DNA of 64,000 bases from Fasciolopsis buskii (taxonomy: Eukaryota; Platyhelminthes; Trematoda; Plagiorchiida; Fasciolidae). The stretch's first letter is position 1, and each line of letters opens with the position of its first letter. Positions 1 to 12,616 of this stretch are shown piece after piece. Location of the stretch: assembly GCA_008360955.1 (NCBI GenBank), contig LUCM01007265.1, positions 70,397-134,396 on the forward strand, given 5' to 3'. The notes under the pieces were generated by a model. That model ran no database searches. It worked only from the letters and a program-made list of their open reading frames with translations, and was not told the origin of the DNA. The translations under genes and the position numbers were made by a program.

Positions 1-3000
1 TTTATGATGATTAGGCAAGGAGACAGAGCTGGAACATTGAACGTCGTTCGTCGCATCAGCCTGGTCATGCACTGCTGCTTCTTTGCATGCAGCTCTCTCA
101 ACATGTTACATTCCGTATTCTGTTCGAAATGGCACCACGACATTGGAGGTCAGTTGAATCAGTGCGGCCGGAGAGGATTTCGAGAAGTTGTGACCCACGA
201 CCGCTCTTAATGGAAGAATATACCGGGTGAAAACCTGAATAGACTTGGCGTCGGACCGCAGCGCTTAGTTTGAAATGGTCCGTGATGCCCACTGACCCGA
301 CGTATTTACCATGCTTTTTCACTATGACTCCGTATCTCCACATAAGAACTGCCTAAAATCTAAGCGACGTTCTTCTGTTTCGAGTGGTAATGCTTATTGA
401 GTGCGACCATTGTTTGTTTTGTCTTTGAGTCTGGAATGTAGCAGAATCGCCCCGCATCGTTCGGAAAAATTACTGAAGGTATGCATACAACTTCCTGATA
501 GGTCCCAACCCCAGCCTATCAGATTTCCCACAGTGATTATGGAATAATTCGTGACATCTGATCAGGTCAGACAGACACGACAGTGGTAAGGCCAATCCTG
601 ATATAGAGCTCTGAAATAACAACTACTGACGTTTCTCCACTGCTTTCCTCGTAGGTTTTCTAGAATACAGTGGCAATTCTGCATTAGCGGCCGCATTGTA
701 ATACGAGATTTAGTAAGATTTCCTTTACAAAGGATATTGAATGCATTTTGGGCGAGCAATGCATCGCGGTTGCTTACACCACAGAAGGGTTTTGCTTAGG
801 GAAACTCAAAAGCCCCACTCACAGGATGGTAGGGCGATAATTCAACAAGTGGACTCTGAACAGAAGCATCCTGCCAACTGCCAACTCTGCTCTTATCAAT
901 GAGTGGCGAGGATCTCATTATTGCATGCGAGGACCAATGTAGCATTGTGTTTATTGTTTTTTGGTTCATTGAGGATGATGGACGGATACTAATAAGGTGT
1001 CCAATTGCCTATTAGAAAGACGAATAATGTATTCAACCAAAGCTTTCGGTTCTAACACGAATCTTTCCGCAAAGCAGTGGAGAGTGACTGGATGGAAGCT
1101 CATTTTGTTGGGTCAATTTTTCTTTTATACAATTTTCCAATTGAGTTGTCAGGTCAAACCCATTCCCATACTGGAAGACCAGCAGATTGGTTCGCCAGTC
1201 CTCTATCCATTGACCTCCCGTTATGGTTGAACACTCCGATTGAGATAAACATTATGCATAGTTTTCTGGTTCATTCAGGTATGCAAGCCATCACCTCGTC
1301 AAGGTTCAGTCTCACTGCAGCGGTCCTGTAACATCTACCAATTCTGTCTTCAAAGCTACAGCTTCCGCATCACAAAACTTAGAAAGAACAGCTAAGTCAC
1401 ATCGGAAGGAAATCCTCATGAGTGGTCAAAGCATCTTGTTTATTTGAGTTAAGCGAATGCTTATCTTTGTTTTCACTGACAGTGACCTCGACGGTTTCTC
1501 CAGTTCCGCTTCCTAATGACCAAGTTATTTTTCCGGCGTGCTCAAACCATCCCGTTTTGGGCATACGCGGCCAGTGCCGGTTGGTTGACCCATTAATCCT
1601 CGATTAATCGCTTGACTTTGGTGTTTTACCTCCTAGTGTGACGGTGATTATCGCCGGAAAATCTGGAACATTTTATCGAATCCGCTTTGCTAACAAATCA
1701 TTAGCAATTAACGAACGAAAGAACGGTAACTACCTCGAAAGTGACTCAGCGAGCGAACAGAACCTTATCGTCGATATCAAATGAAACGGCAGGACAAGGA
1801 GTTGCGCAAAAGTACGAATTCAATAACCGCAGAAAAAGACTAAATTGCCAACCGAATACAGCTAGTTCGGCAGTCCTTGTGCCTTTCACGTAACGCGGGA
1901 AATAGACCATATAGGTGAGCAATGGCTCGATAGTTTGAAGTAGCGGTTTGAAGTAATAGACATAATTTGATGAATTTGCCTTCTCACTGTTTTGATGAAA
2001 TTCTCAAGATATTTCGTCTGAAGCCCATGGTAAAACGTGGCGGTTCAGGACTATCTTGCTATGGTGTCGGTATTGAAAATAGTTCATGTTTTTGTTAATG
2101 AGAGGAAACATTTACTCACTCCAGTTGATTACCGCCTTCCTAAACATATTTATTCTGGTCTGGCGACCGGTGGTTTGATCCTTAGCGCACTTGCACACGA
2201 TTTTTGTTTAACCAGGGATAGGTATTTTCACATATAGTCAAGGTTAAATTTAACTTAAACGGAACCTGAAGACTGGGATACCCACCCTCCAAATGTAAAT
2301 TACGTACAGCGTATTGTTACTTCACATATGTTTCACCCACGAGCACTGTCTTGAATTGATTACAATAACAACGTGTAAAATTAGTCATCCAGCGATACGA
2401 GAAAAAGCTTTGAAAGCCATGTAAACCGGTGAACTGAATCGTGTAGATCCATCTAGACCGTCTGTTTGTGGTCCACCTGATTTCCCCAATCGGCGATTGG
2501 ATACAATAGGTGATAAGGCTTTGTACTGTTGTCAGTGCCGTTTTTTCATTCGAAATATTTTCTCTTTTATATGATTATTTAGCTTAATACGTTGTATTTG
2601 TTTTTTTACCAGTTCCTGTTTGAGAGGGGTAGCAACCAAAACTAGAGCAAGACATGCAATACTTGTGTTCATGAAAATTGAATTGAGCTGATTTTGGCCG
2701 CTTTGTTACAGCCCATCCTATCTGTTAGCAATTAGGGCGAAAGTAATGCGAGGAATTAGTTGTAAAGTAGGCAGGAACTAGAAACATACACCCCGCAATG
2801 AAAGTTTCATATCCCCCAGATTTTTGCATTATCTGCACGTCTGTCCAGAACAAAGAATACTCCCATTGGCAACTCGCATTGAAAATCCATGGAATTCTAA
2901 TTTCTATAACTGGTGTGCGAAATCCGATGATTACTGCATTGACCGTCACAAACAGACAAAACGAGCCGGACTGAAATTCATCGTTCAGAATGAAAACGGA

Positions 3001-6000
3001 ATGTCGGCAAATCCGATCATATCTGCAAGACAGACCAGTGTTGACTAAGAGTAGGCGCCAATGGAATGGTTATTTAGGTTTCGAATCGCGCCTAACCAGT
3101 CGATCTTAGCAAGATTTATAATTTTACTGAAGTTTTCGGATTGTGCTGTTAATGTGGGCTGGTTAACGGCAGGTAACAAGCCATAAAGAGAAATAAAACG
3201 GAATATTATTCCGAATATAAACCGGTTAGATTGTACATTAGTGATCAAATCGTAGATAGGATCCTAATCTAATAAAAAGCAATATGCTTTCAAATAGTCG
3301 AAGACAGACAGTTGATTGTAACGATTGAGTGAGTTGCACAGATTTGCGTTTAAAATCCGATAAAATGTAAGTATATTCCACGTGGGTCATCTGGCTTACG
3401 GGGCCAACTGAGTTTATTTGCATCTGGACAAATATTTCGTTGTCTTCCTAGTTTAATTGTGATGAATGAAATTTTGCTAGTCATTTAACTGCTATCCAGT
3501 CATTGGGTTCTAGAGAGAAGACTTATGAATAAAATGGGCAATACACAAAACACGGTAATTTACAAAACCCGTGCTCTGGTTACCAAAGTTAAGACCACCC
3601 AAAAACCGTACACAAATAACGTCCCTTGAAACAGTTTCTTCCTTTCCATATTTTACGTTTGCAGTTAACTCCAGGTAACGGTTTTCCATTTTCCGATATG
3701 TAAGCTCCTTAACTTATACAACTTCACAATTCGAAGCACTTGTCTTTACCTCCTTCATTTGAGGTCCGATTGCTTTGCAGCGCATAAACGAAGAGTTAAG
3801 GCACACTTTTCCGACGCGAAAGTTTTCAGTCGATTCCATCTCTCGCCCACTATTACCCGTTATTGCTAACGCTTGTAAGAACAACCAAGTTTACAAGACA
3901 AACATCATTCCATTATCCGAAATCAAAAAGTTTTTATTGGTTTCCTATGATCATCCTTCACTGGTAGATTAATCCACTGACCATGTTGGCTCTGGTTCAG
4001 TTTCTGTTTTTCTCAGGTGGCTTTTTATTCAACTTATAAATTGGCATGATCAGTGCAATGTCACGGCAGTTGCATCGATCTTTTACTACGGTAACGAACA
4101 TACGTAACCCTTCCTCTGGTATTCAGTAGTGTCCGGAATACGAAATTCTCTCACCTTTTATTTGGGAAGACTTATCGTCTACCGGTGTTAACTAGTGATT
4201 ACTTGTTTATTGTCTCTGTTATTTTCCCGGCTAGGATTTTGATTAAAATAAGACTCTTAGATACAGTTGCGTGCAATTTAATTACCAAGCTTCATTGTCA
4301 TTAATGTTGGGAGAAGATAATAAACCCAGTATTGCACGCAGTTTTAATTCATTGATATATTTCAACCTACAGAACTCTAAAATTTGCAGGCCAATACTCT
4401 GGACCAATTAGTGCCATCATGCCGACCCACTGAGATTTCATAAGCTGTTAAGATACTGCAGACAGTCGGCAACGTAATTTTTTCTCGGTAAATGCCATCA
4501 CTCATCCCAGTTACCACGTTTTTTTCTGCCACCTTCAGATTTGTGCTCGTCGCTATACGATCGTATTACCGATACTACCCACCGCTTCCGTTGAACTCCC
4601 ATCCCCACCTCACCGACCCTATATTTGTATCTGAGACTTCCACTCTTGCAATACTGATACGGTCAAGTATACTATTAACAATGAGGTTTCCTTATAAATA
4701 TTCTCCCACCTTCAACCTAAATAAGTCTACTACTAACTTTGCAAATCATATTTATCGCGTAAGCTGCTACTGTTCTTCCAACGTCTTGAGATCGTGGCTT
4801 CGAGACAATCTTTCTATTCCATAATACATATGGAATCGTGAATCCGAAACTCCGGGAGACATATTGTCTGACCCTAAAATCATGACGTAGTCACTTTATA
4901 CTCAAATTAGACAGAAACTGCCCAACAATCACGACGTTAATTACCACCCTATAATTGATTATAAACCCACCGATTAAAAACTTTAGCATGCCTTCGCGTG
5001 TTGCGACGCATCAAAACAGCTGTCGGTGGTTGTACATAGTGTCGCCCTTGCAGATACTTATTTTAAATTAATCACCATTCGATTATGTTGTATATATATA
5101 TATATGTATACGTATAAAACTAGAACAGAATTAACCATGATGCCGAAGCAGCAATGCAAAAAAATGCAAAGTGAAGCAAGCCGCTAGATAAGGACGAATG
5201 TGAACAAAATTGTCTTGCTTCTTCATCTTGCATGTTTTGTGACATTTTGTCTGATTCTCGCTTTTATGATAGACGAGTAGTCAAGAGATAAGCTACGAAC
5301 CATTCAGGTCTTTTGTCTTGAGACACATTTCTTAGCATCTATACCAATGATCAGCTTAATCTTTTACGCTCAGTCCAGGAATATGAGAGGCAACAACCGA
5401 TGCCAGGACCAACAAGGCCTTGTTTGTACCTGCGTAACAAATCACAGGCTGACTTCTGCAACATGTTTTTCCCTGACAAGCATGGGGAAAGCTTACGGAA
5501 CGGAAATGATGGACAAATATGTCCAGAACTTATCCAACTTTCTGCACACGATGTAAGACAATCGCCTTGGTAGGCAGATATCATGACCAAACGCATGACA
5601 CCACCCTTTATTATTGATGGTTTAGTGTTTTCATAGTGTTTGGAGATGTTGTTTGAATATCGACAGTATCCGGGCATCCTCAGGGCGAACGCTATAGGTC
5701 TTGAAGCCTTAAAATAGGAATGCAAACCTTCACACTGTATACCCTTTCTTTAACACTGTTTACTCTTCTCTTGGGGGGAAGCCAGGTGTCTAGGTGACAC
5801 TGCACGTCGCAGTTTCATAAAACGTATCGAAGTCTTGCTTCTGCACTACAATCTCTTATCCAACCTCATGGCCAGCTGTGATCCAGCTTCTGATGGATTA
5901 TGGTCTTCCGATTAATTTCATATGAGAGCCGAAAATTTTGGGTGCATAAGCATATGCTTGCCTCGGACAATTACTTTGAACTCCGAAAGTGTAAAGATGC

Positions 6001-9000
6001 ATATCATGTTTAGACACCTACATTGCCAGGCAAACGTCTGGTATTCTACGAAGGGTGTCTGGTCTGAGCCATCAGTCACCGGTCTTCGATAGTTATGGAT
6101 CCAACACTATTCCATTGCACTGCTAATTAAGCTCTGAATTGCTAATGGTTCTGTTTGTGAATCAGTGAAAACCACCTACTTTGGCCTGAGTATACTGGCC
6201 ATACTGTGCCTTGAAACATATCATAGATCCACTATACTGCATTCTTTAGCTGCTAAGCCCTCTACAACATCGATTTAACCACGTTTCACTGCATGCACAA
6301 CTGCCTTCAGATTCATCCGGTTTTCTTTTCTGTAATCACCTGAAAATGGCAATAAACAGCAAATTGAGCAAACAACAAATGTGTTTTCCGTTTACTCGTT
6401 CTACGTTAATCTTTTTGGACCCTAATTTCATCCATCCCCATCTTCCGTCTTTTTATATAAAGGTGTGTATACTATCATGTCCCAAGGTAGGCGGTAATGA
6501 TATATGGCCATGAGATATTCATTCTCCTGATGTGCTACCGTGCCTTCCTTTGTAGGCTGATACATACTTCCCATGCACTTCTCTTCTAAACCCACATCAT
6601 GATAGTGCATTCGTGTAGAAGATTCCCTGAGTAGATAGCCCTGTGAAGTATTAGGTAACTCTAGGAAACATTTTATGGTAATGATTTGATCGATGTTTCT
6701 ACAGCTAGCACCAAACCCAATTAGCTTTTTTCATCATGCTTTTTGTATGTTTCAAGACTCGAGAAGAACAACAGTCTCTATTGGCTTTCATGACAATGCG
6801 CATAAATTGATATAGCCTCGATAGTTCAGCACCGTGCTGGACAGTTTTAAAAATGGGATCAATAAGAAACAATAAATGTTCACTTGATTTCAATGCCATT
6901 CATTTGGTAACAACACCTCAAACTCTCTAAAATGTTCCATTCCTATATCTCTAAATGGAACTGAAGAAAAATCTTCAAAAATCGGTAGTCTTTGACCTAC
7001 TACGGCCTGGAGTTTTCAGAAAATGAATTAACCGAACAAATCACAGGACCTGTGTTATAATAATTCCTGATAGATCTGACGTCACGAACTAACTAAAATA
7101 TTGCACCACGCTGAATAAAATGTTGCTGTAGACCAAAGATAAGCAAAATGTGAGCGCTACTTATCGTCTTGGATAATTTCAACGTTTTCTTATTGGTAAG
7201 TCTCACTATATAAACCAACTTGACTAGAGTCAAAGTATACTTGTGTGTCTTGGGTCTTCGATGTCGACGCTGAATCGCGGATGGCCCAGTAAAGCAGCAG
7301 TTTATAGTTTTTATTCGTTCACCTACTTTGGATGATCTGCTCTGTTTCACAGACGGTATTGGTTTTGCTGCGGTGCAGTCAGTCTTGCTACTGCGTCTAC
7401 ATTCGCGGCACTTAGGAGTAGATAATATATAGTAATGAGGACGATTTAACTATTGACATCGGGGGATGGATGTGGGTATTGTCAGAACTGCTGATAATTG
7501 TAAGACATCCGCACACGAATAGCATTAGAAGCGCAGCTAATGGTTTGACTGGCCATTATGTTTTGAATCATAACGGTGTGTATGTGCGCGTTACTGTTTG
7601 CATAAATATCGTACAATGATGGTTGCTGATGTTATTTTACGCTGGGCAAAAGTATGTTGGACAATTTTGTCAACATTTGAATTCAAACTAAGTGCATTGC
7701 TATCATATTCAGTAGAGATGTACTAGATGCTAGAAGTGTTACTGATAGTGATACTCACGTTTCTGTAACACCACTTAACGACAGGCTCGGTTGTCGTGAT
7801 TTGTGCACTGCATATCGTCATTTACGGCACTAGCGGGGGACTTTATGTTTAACATCGAAACTGCCGTTAACTACCTTAAACCTCACTCTTGTATTGAACC
7901 TAATATTGCCGCCGATAATTCCTTACTGCAATAGCATACGGCTGACTGCTGTGTTAACTTTAAAGGTTCACCACAGTTGTCCAGGTTTGGTTGGTTGCAC
8001 CCCACTTTGTCCCGTTTTCCATAAATGTTAGCTTTCTTAGGGGGACCAATCTTGGACCTTCTAGTGTTCTGTCTCGCAACGGAAAACGGGTACTCACAAT
8101 AATCGCCACCACTTAATAATTCTTAGAAGTCATGTAGACCAACATGCCAAGTCAGTCTGACGACAGTACTGCTGTACTGCTGTTGTTTCGCCCACAGGCG
8201 CTAGTGTTTTATATGCTAAAATTCGATCAAGGCCAAATTAGGATTTTGAAGGCACAATTATGCCTAAGGTCTTCTTATTTCGAAGATCTGCACGATGCAA
8301 AAGAAAGATTACAGATACCCAGAACACAATTCAACGTATGACGGGTATGGTGCCCGTGATTGGCCGTGTTGCTGTCTCGTGATATTTCTATTCTATTTAT
8401 GTGAACGGTTTTTGTGCATTTCGGGGTTTGCGTTTTACGAATATACCTCGACACATTACGCGCTACGTTTTTATTTCAATTCTTCATCGGTCCCTCCTAC
8501 TCTCTTGCCCGGCCAGTTTGTGGCCACCCAAAGAGAAAATATTGAGTAATGGGTTGACTTTGGGTAAATGTTTGTGTATGAGCTTCACCATTTTGTTTAC
8601 TCAGAGTATTCTGACTTCACTAGTTCATGAATATAAAATCGACTTCTTCTGTACAGTTCATTATTTTCGATTTTTGCCAAACATTTTTGACGTTTGACAT
8701 CCAGTTTGATGCACTCGAACTCTTAATTTTCATTTTAGTCTGTAGCATGAGTCAACTTTAACGCCAAGTTCTAAGTAGTAATTTTTACTTTGATCATATC
8801 GCACAGCTTGAGAATGTCACCGCTAACAGATACTAAAACTGTATTACCACTGACCACCTTCTTCGCTTGCCGACGGAAGGTTCTGGTTTCCGACATTCTT
8901 TCCTTACTGAATGGAGTCCCGAACAGGGTTTTCCAATGGTTTTAAGTAGTCTGAATCAACGAAGAACGATCAACTTCCCGGTTATTAGTCCCGAATTGAC

Positions 9001-9360
9001 GGGCACAATGCCAAATTAGCAGAATACAGTAACGGTGCATGGACTATATATGTAAGAGCCAAAACACTAAAGTCAGGATTAGTAAAGCTAGGGGATGTGT
9101 ACTTCGAAGTACGATAAATTGAACCACAAATCAGATTAACCACTATCACCAAAAACAACGACATCACTGAAAAAGTGTCAATGAAGAGGGTTTTACGAGC
9201 TCATGCGAAAGAGTAACGATTAATGTTTGGGACATCTAAAACTCAAACTTGTTTACTGCCTATTAGCTTTACAAAAACGCCATTCTAAAGGATGAGCAGA
9301 GCAAATTCAGATGGACGAAGACAACCGAGAAATTATTAAAGGGGGTGACCAGTACAGCTA
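1..9360. other. Gene-free stretch, no recognisable coding sequence
   Basis: Only short open frames (up to about 124 codons) occur on both strands, and none shows a motif or composition I recognise. The base composition is moderately AT-rich with no long tandem arrays apart from a short TA run near 5.09 kb. Old diverged repeats may be present but I cannot name any. No tRNA-like or rRNA-like segment was seen. Confidence 0.6.
5090..5106. repeat. Short TA microsatellite
   Basis: An uninterrupted run of TA dinucleotides followed by a degenerate TGTATACGTATA-like tail. It is too short to be more than a simple-sequence repeat. Confidence 0.8.
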
Positions 9361-9572
9361 GCGTCAAGATCTTGATATTGAATGTTAAGTGAAACTGAAT
9401 GATATAAAATAGTACTTAAAGTTCAATTACAAACGATTATACATCATTTCAATATAAATTGGGAATTTTCGGAACAAAGTTTTGTACATTATGTAGTCTA
9501 TTTTTCATAAGAACTGGATAAAAATCATGCAAAATTAGCAAAGTAAGGATGAATTCTATGAACAGGTTTCTT

Positions 9573-9998
9573 TCAACAAAGAGTACTTGTGATGCAGTTT
9601 ATAGTGGTATCCTCTTGTTCTTTTTTTAAAGCAGCCAACAACGTGTGAGAGCTTTCTAGTATCTGTAAAGGTTTGTTAAACGTTTTCTGGATCAATAAAT
9701 TTGAGTACTTTGGAATAAGCAGCCTCTGATTCTGCGATTGTTTTGTCAAATGAATTTCGAATAATTATCTTCTTGCTTAGGGATTCGTTGATTTTCGTCA
9801 GTTTGTCAGAAAGAATGCGAATATCATGCTGTATTCGATTTTTCTCGTCCTCTTCGTTGAGTATACATCTTTGTATTTGGTCTCGTTTTTGACACAATTC
9901 TTCTATCCCTATTGAAAACATGTAAATGAAAATCAAGACACCATACGCCTAATTAATTCTTTATTGTGCTCATTCAATACCTTTGCTTGTTGTGACAT
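9573..9998 (-). CDS. SSNA1: SSNA1 / NA14 (DIP13) homologue, three exons
   Basis: Homologue of Sjogren syndrome nuclear autoantigen 1, a small coiled-coil protein of centrioles and ciliary basal bodies that in other species self-assembles into fibrils and binds microtubules. Exons on the minus strand: 9998-9947, 9908-9709 and 9662-9573, joined by 38-bp (9946-9909, phase 1) and 46-bp (9708-9663, phase 0) GT-AG introns. The joined frame encodes 113 aa; the human protein is 119 aa. The start is ATG at 9998 (MSQQ, compare MTQQ in human). Recognisable conserved blocks in order are IEELCQKR, the EEDEK segment, KLTKINESLSKK, RNSFDKTIAESEAAYSK and ILESSHTLLAALKKE. Reading through intron 2 hits a stop after nine further codons, so the unspliced frame hides exon 3. 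The last 15 or so residues do not match human, as expected for this variable tail. No operon or clear neighbour; no convincing AATAAA seen downstream. Confidence 0.94.
9663..9708 (-). other. SSNA1 intron 2, 46 bp
   Basis: Starts GTACTC and ends CCTTTACAG on the minus strand, phase 0. Removing it joins ...EAAYSK to ILESSHTLL..., which is exactly the continuous order of residues in animal SSNA1 proteins. Confidence 0.92.
9909..9946 (-). other. SSNA1 intron 1, 38 bp
   Basis: Starts GTATGG and ends TTTTCAATAG on the minus strand. It splits a codon after the first base, and joining the flanks gives an arginine codon immediately before the conserved IEELCQKR block. The intron contains an in-frame stop, so it must be removed to link the ATG exon to the conserved core. 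Confidence 0.9.
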
Positions 9999-11599
9999 TT
10001 TCAATCCTGGCTGACTGGCGTACTTATGGTAACACCGACTAAAACACGATTTTTTAGTACGGTTCAGCGCACTGTTGGCAAGACTGCAGTGATTTAAGCG
10101 CTCTGCCAAGGGTCCGAAATCCCTTTGGTTTTATGCTTAAAATTTAGCATTTACCACTGCAGGATTTATTTTTCAGTTCCAATGTGGTTTGCTATAGTGT
10201 TTCCGCATCGGCTAAAATAAGAAAGAAATGGGGGCGTCTCTTGTTTCCATGCAGCGATGTTCACCGTTCAGACCAGTTTTAGGCTTCGGTCATGACTATC
10301 CCAAAGTTCCCAGATCGTTGAATGGCATCAGTTGAAATCGTTCCATTTTCGCTCGCCACATTCAACCATTCAGATTCATTAATTAGTGAGTCACTTCTAC
10401 TCTGGCTTAGCGGCATATCTCACTCTGCATACCACCGGAGAATTGCTTTTGTCTCTTATCACCTCACAATTCCACAGTTGCATGGACTTCATGTCACTAG
10501 CAGAGACGAAACACGGCAGTTCTAACTATGACCAATGTCGTTTGTATAAGGAAGGAACATCAGCACCTCAACAGCTGACCCTTGAACAGCCCTATGAAGC
10601 CAAATGTCTTAAGGTGGTTCTCGTATTACGTTCGGTTGCCATTTACCGTCGTGATCATTTTTACACCACCCTCGTTCAGCTCTTTGCGAGTGAAATACTG
10701 ACATCCCGGACAGTCAACCGGTACAAAGAAGACGTTCATATGTAGCAGAAGTCGCGGGATTTTGAGAAGATCATTCTGACAGAGCGTGCATGAGCGACGT
10801 GCAATTGGCAACCGCATTGGGTGGTCGTCGCTCAGATGAAACGACACCTTATGTCATGGATCCTTTGAAATTTCTTCTCCTACTTGTATATAAATCACTC
10901 TGTTCGCCAGAAAATCCGAGGCTCAATTTAACAGATCCTAGAAGATGAAAACCGGATCTTTTGCATTAGCAGTGTCTGATTCACTGAGCCCACGATCTTG
11001 CTAAATTTGCGTGGCCTGCCACTACTAATTCGGTCTTGCCCAGTCTCTCCGTAATCTCATCTAAGGACCTTGGGAGGTTCCCGGGATCCGACTTTCCATT
11101 CCATGAATCGAAATTGCGCTTTAAACTCAATTTTTCTCCCACCAGTGGTTCAAGACACTTGCAGATAATATAAGTGCGTCTCATTGCTCGATATACTCCA
11201 ACATTTCTGAGTGGACCCCCTTGTAGATAGCTACCACGGCTGCTATCTTGCAGCCCACCTTCCAGTATAACCTGGCTTATGGGGGTCTGCAATACGCCAT
11301 ATATTTTTTGCCTAGCGTAGTAACTAGCAGTCCTATTATCGCCGGTGGAATCTCGTCCCTTCCTATGCATTGGTTCGAGTTTGGCTCTCATTATCCTTTG
11401 TGTATCCTCGGCTGCCACTTCCAGTTGAGTGACGACGGTCGTCGCAAATGCGTGGTCAGTCGTTATTTTCTGACTTCCACCCTGCCGATCCTCACTTACG
11501 AAGTATTTTTGGCTTTACTGAGGCCTTCGACCAACTGTACTTCTTACCTACACTTGGGCGATCCTGCAGTTTCCAATAGTACTTTTGGCTGCACATGAT
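9999..11599. other. Intergenic stretch upstream of SSNA1
   Basis: Would hold the SSNA1 promoter, but no clear core promoter element is visible. A TGTTTTAG about 45 bases upstream of the ATG could serve as a splice or trans-splice acceptor; this is only a suggestion. A 145-codon minus-strand frame at 10981-11418 has no recognisable domain. Confidence 0.4.
10626..10847 (-). other. Possible zinc-finger-like coding fragment
   Basis: A 73-codon minus-strand frame with two CxxC pairs. The first (CTLC, residues about 20-23) is followed about 13 residues later by HM; the second (CPGC, about 46-49) is followed by a YFTRKELNE segment resembling the C2H2 pattern, but a glycine sits where the first histidine would be. 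A potential GTAAAT donor lies at the 3' end. It may be a decayed exon of a host gene or transposon, or chance. I cannot assign a family. Confidence 0.2.
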
Positions 11600-12616
11600 A
11601 ATGTATATTTCTCGATTTGCGAGATGCATGCGCACCACAAGATCAATTTTTTACATAGATGATGCACAGGAAACATGGACAATATAAATCGAAGTGACAG
11701 GGGGTGAGAGCGACCTCTAGTAATTTAGAAAGTTTTTGTTTTTGTATATTTCTCGACATATGAGTCATGCGCAGGATAAGATCAAAATTGGGCCAAGAAG
11801 GCACAGTGAAGACACGGAAACCAAACATGCAATGCAATGTGGTTTCGCTCACAAGATCATAACAGGCAATGTGGTTTCCCAAGCAGGGGCTTTAATTCAA
11901 AGCTAGGTAATGGTTCGCAATTTTTCTGTGGCTGATTTCCAGTCCTGCACTACGAGTTATATTGTCTGAATGCAACAAAGGTGCGTATCGCGGGCGCAAA
12001 ATATGGCTAGAGGGCAACGGCTGTCGCCACCTGTTGGCTGGGGCACGATAGTGGAGATGAGGATCAGTATGGATGCGATAACGGAATGGAGATGGGCGAA
12101 AACTAGACTGGATATCAAAAAGGGCAGTGTAAAACTTGAAAATTTTGGAGGCACAGACCGTTAAGCAAGGAAAGCGGCGACAATGGATGTGAATTGTGCG
12201 ATCGTAATACTAATACGTGAGGCTTGTTTCGAGCAATTTTAGTTCGTAAATTTTGGCTTGGTCTAAAGATGAAGGTGGCGTTGGTTAAGAAGAAAGAGAA
12301 CCGGAGTCAAATGAGTCAATGTCCGGTGGACTCGTGTGAAGAATTGTTACCAGGTGCATCGGTCTATTGCCAAATTCTGCAGACCAGAATAAAGGTTGAT
12401 GAAAGCTGACGGTCATCAGCCGTTTTCGGATGTCAGTATGCATTGTGAACGTCCTTTTATATCAGACGCCGCTCGTGAGTCCGTTTTGTGTGCATTTGTT
12501 AGAAGAATTTTGGGTAGGAGCGAGAGGAAGCCAGTACAAAGTGGTGCACGTGAGCTTGTGAGCTGCGATGCAGTTTACCACAACAGTGCTAATGGGTGAG
12601 GCTGACCAAGTGCTGG
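11600..12616 (+). repeat. Unidentified dispersed repeat, copy A (longest)
   Basis: The left part (11600-11975) matches the reverse complement of 54895-55283 almost base by base over several blocks, including CGAGATGCATGCGCA, GGGGTGA(G/A)AGCGACCTCTAGT and CTTTAATTCAAAGCTAGGTAA. The middle resembles 27165-27460, and the right part (12124-12616) matches 41557-42035 in direct orientation. Two sub-units starting TGTATATTTCTCG lie 141 bp apart, at 11602 and 11743. The right part holds a short frame with a CPVDSCEE motif, paralleled in copy D. Not recognised as a named family; could be a decayed retroelement or a non-autonomous element. Confidence 0.8.

Noticed and set aside
9676..9936. 86-codon open frame taken as the SSNA1 protein
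   Set aside because: Its first nine codons lie in intron 1 and its last nine in intron 2; the spliced model replaces it.
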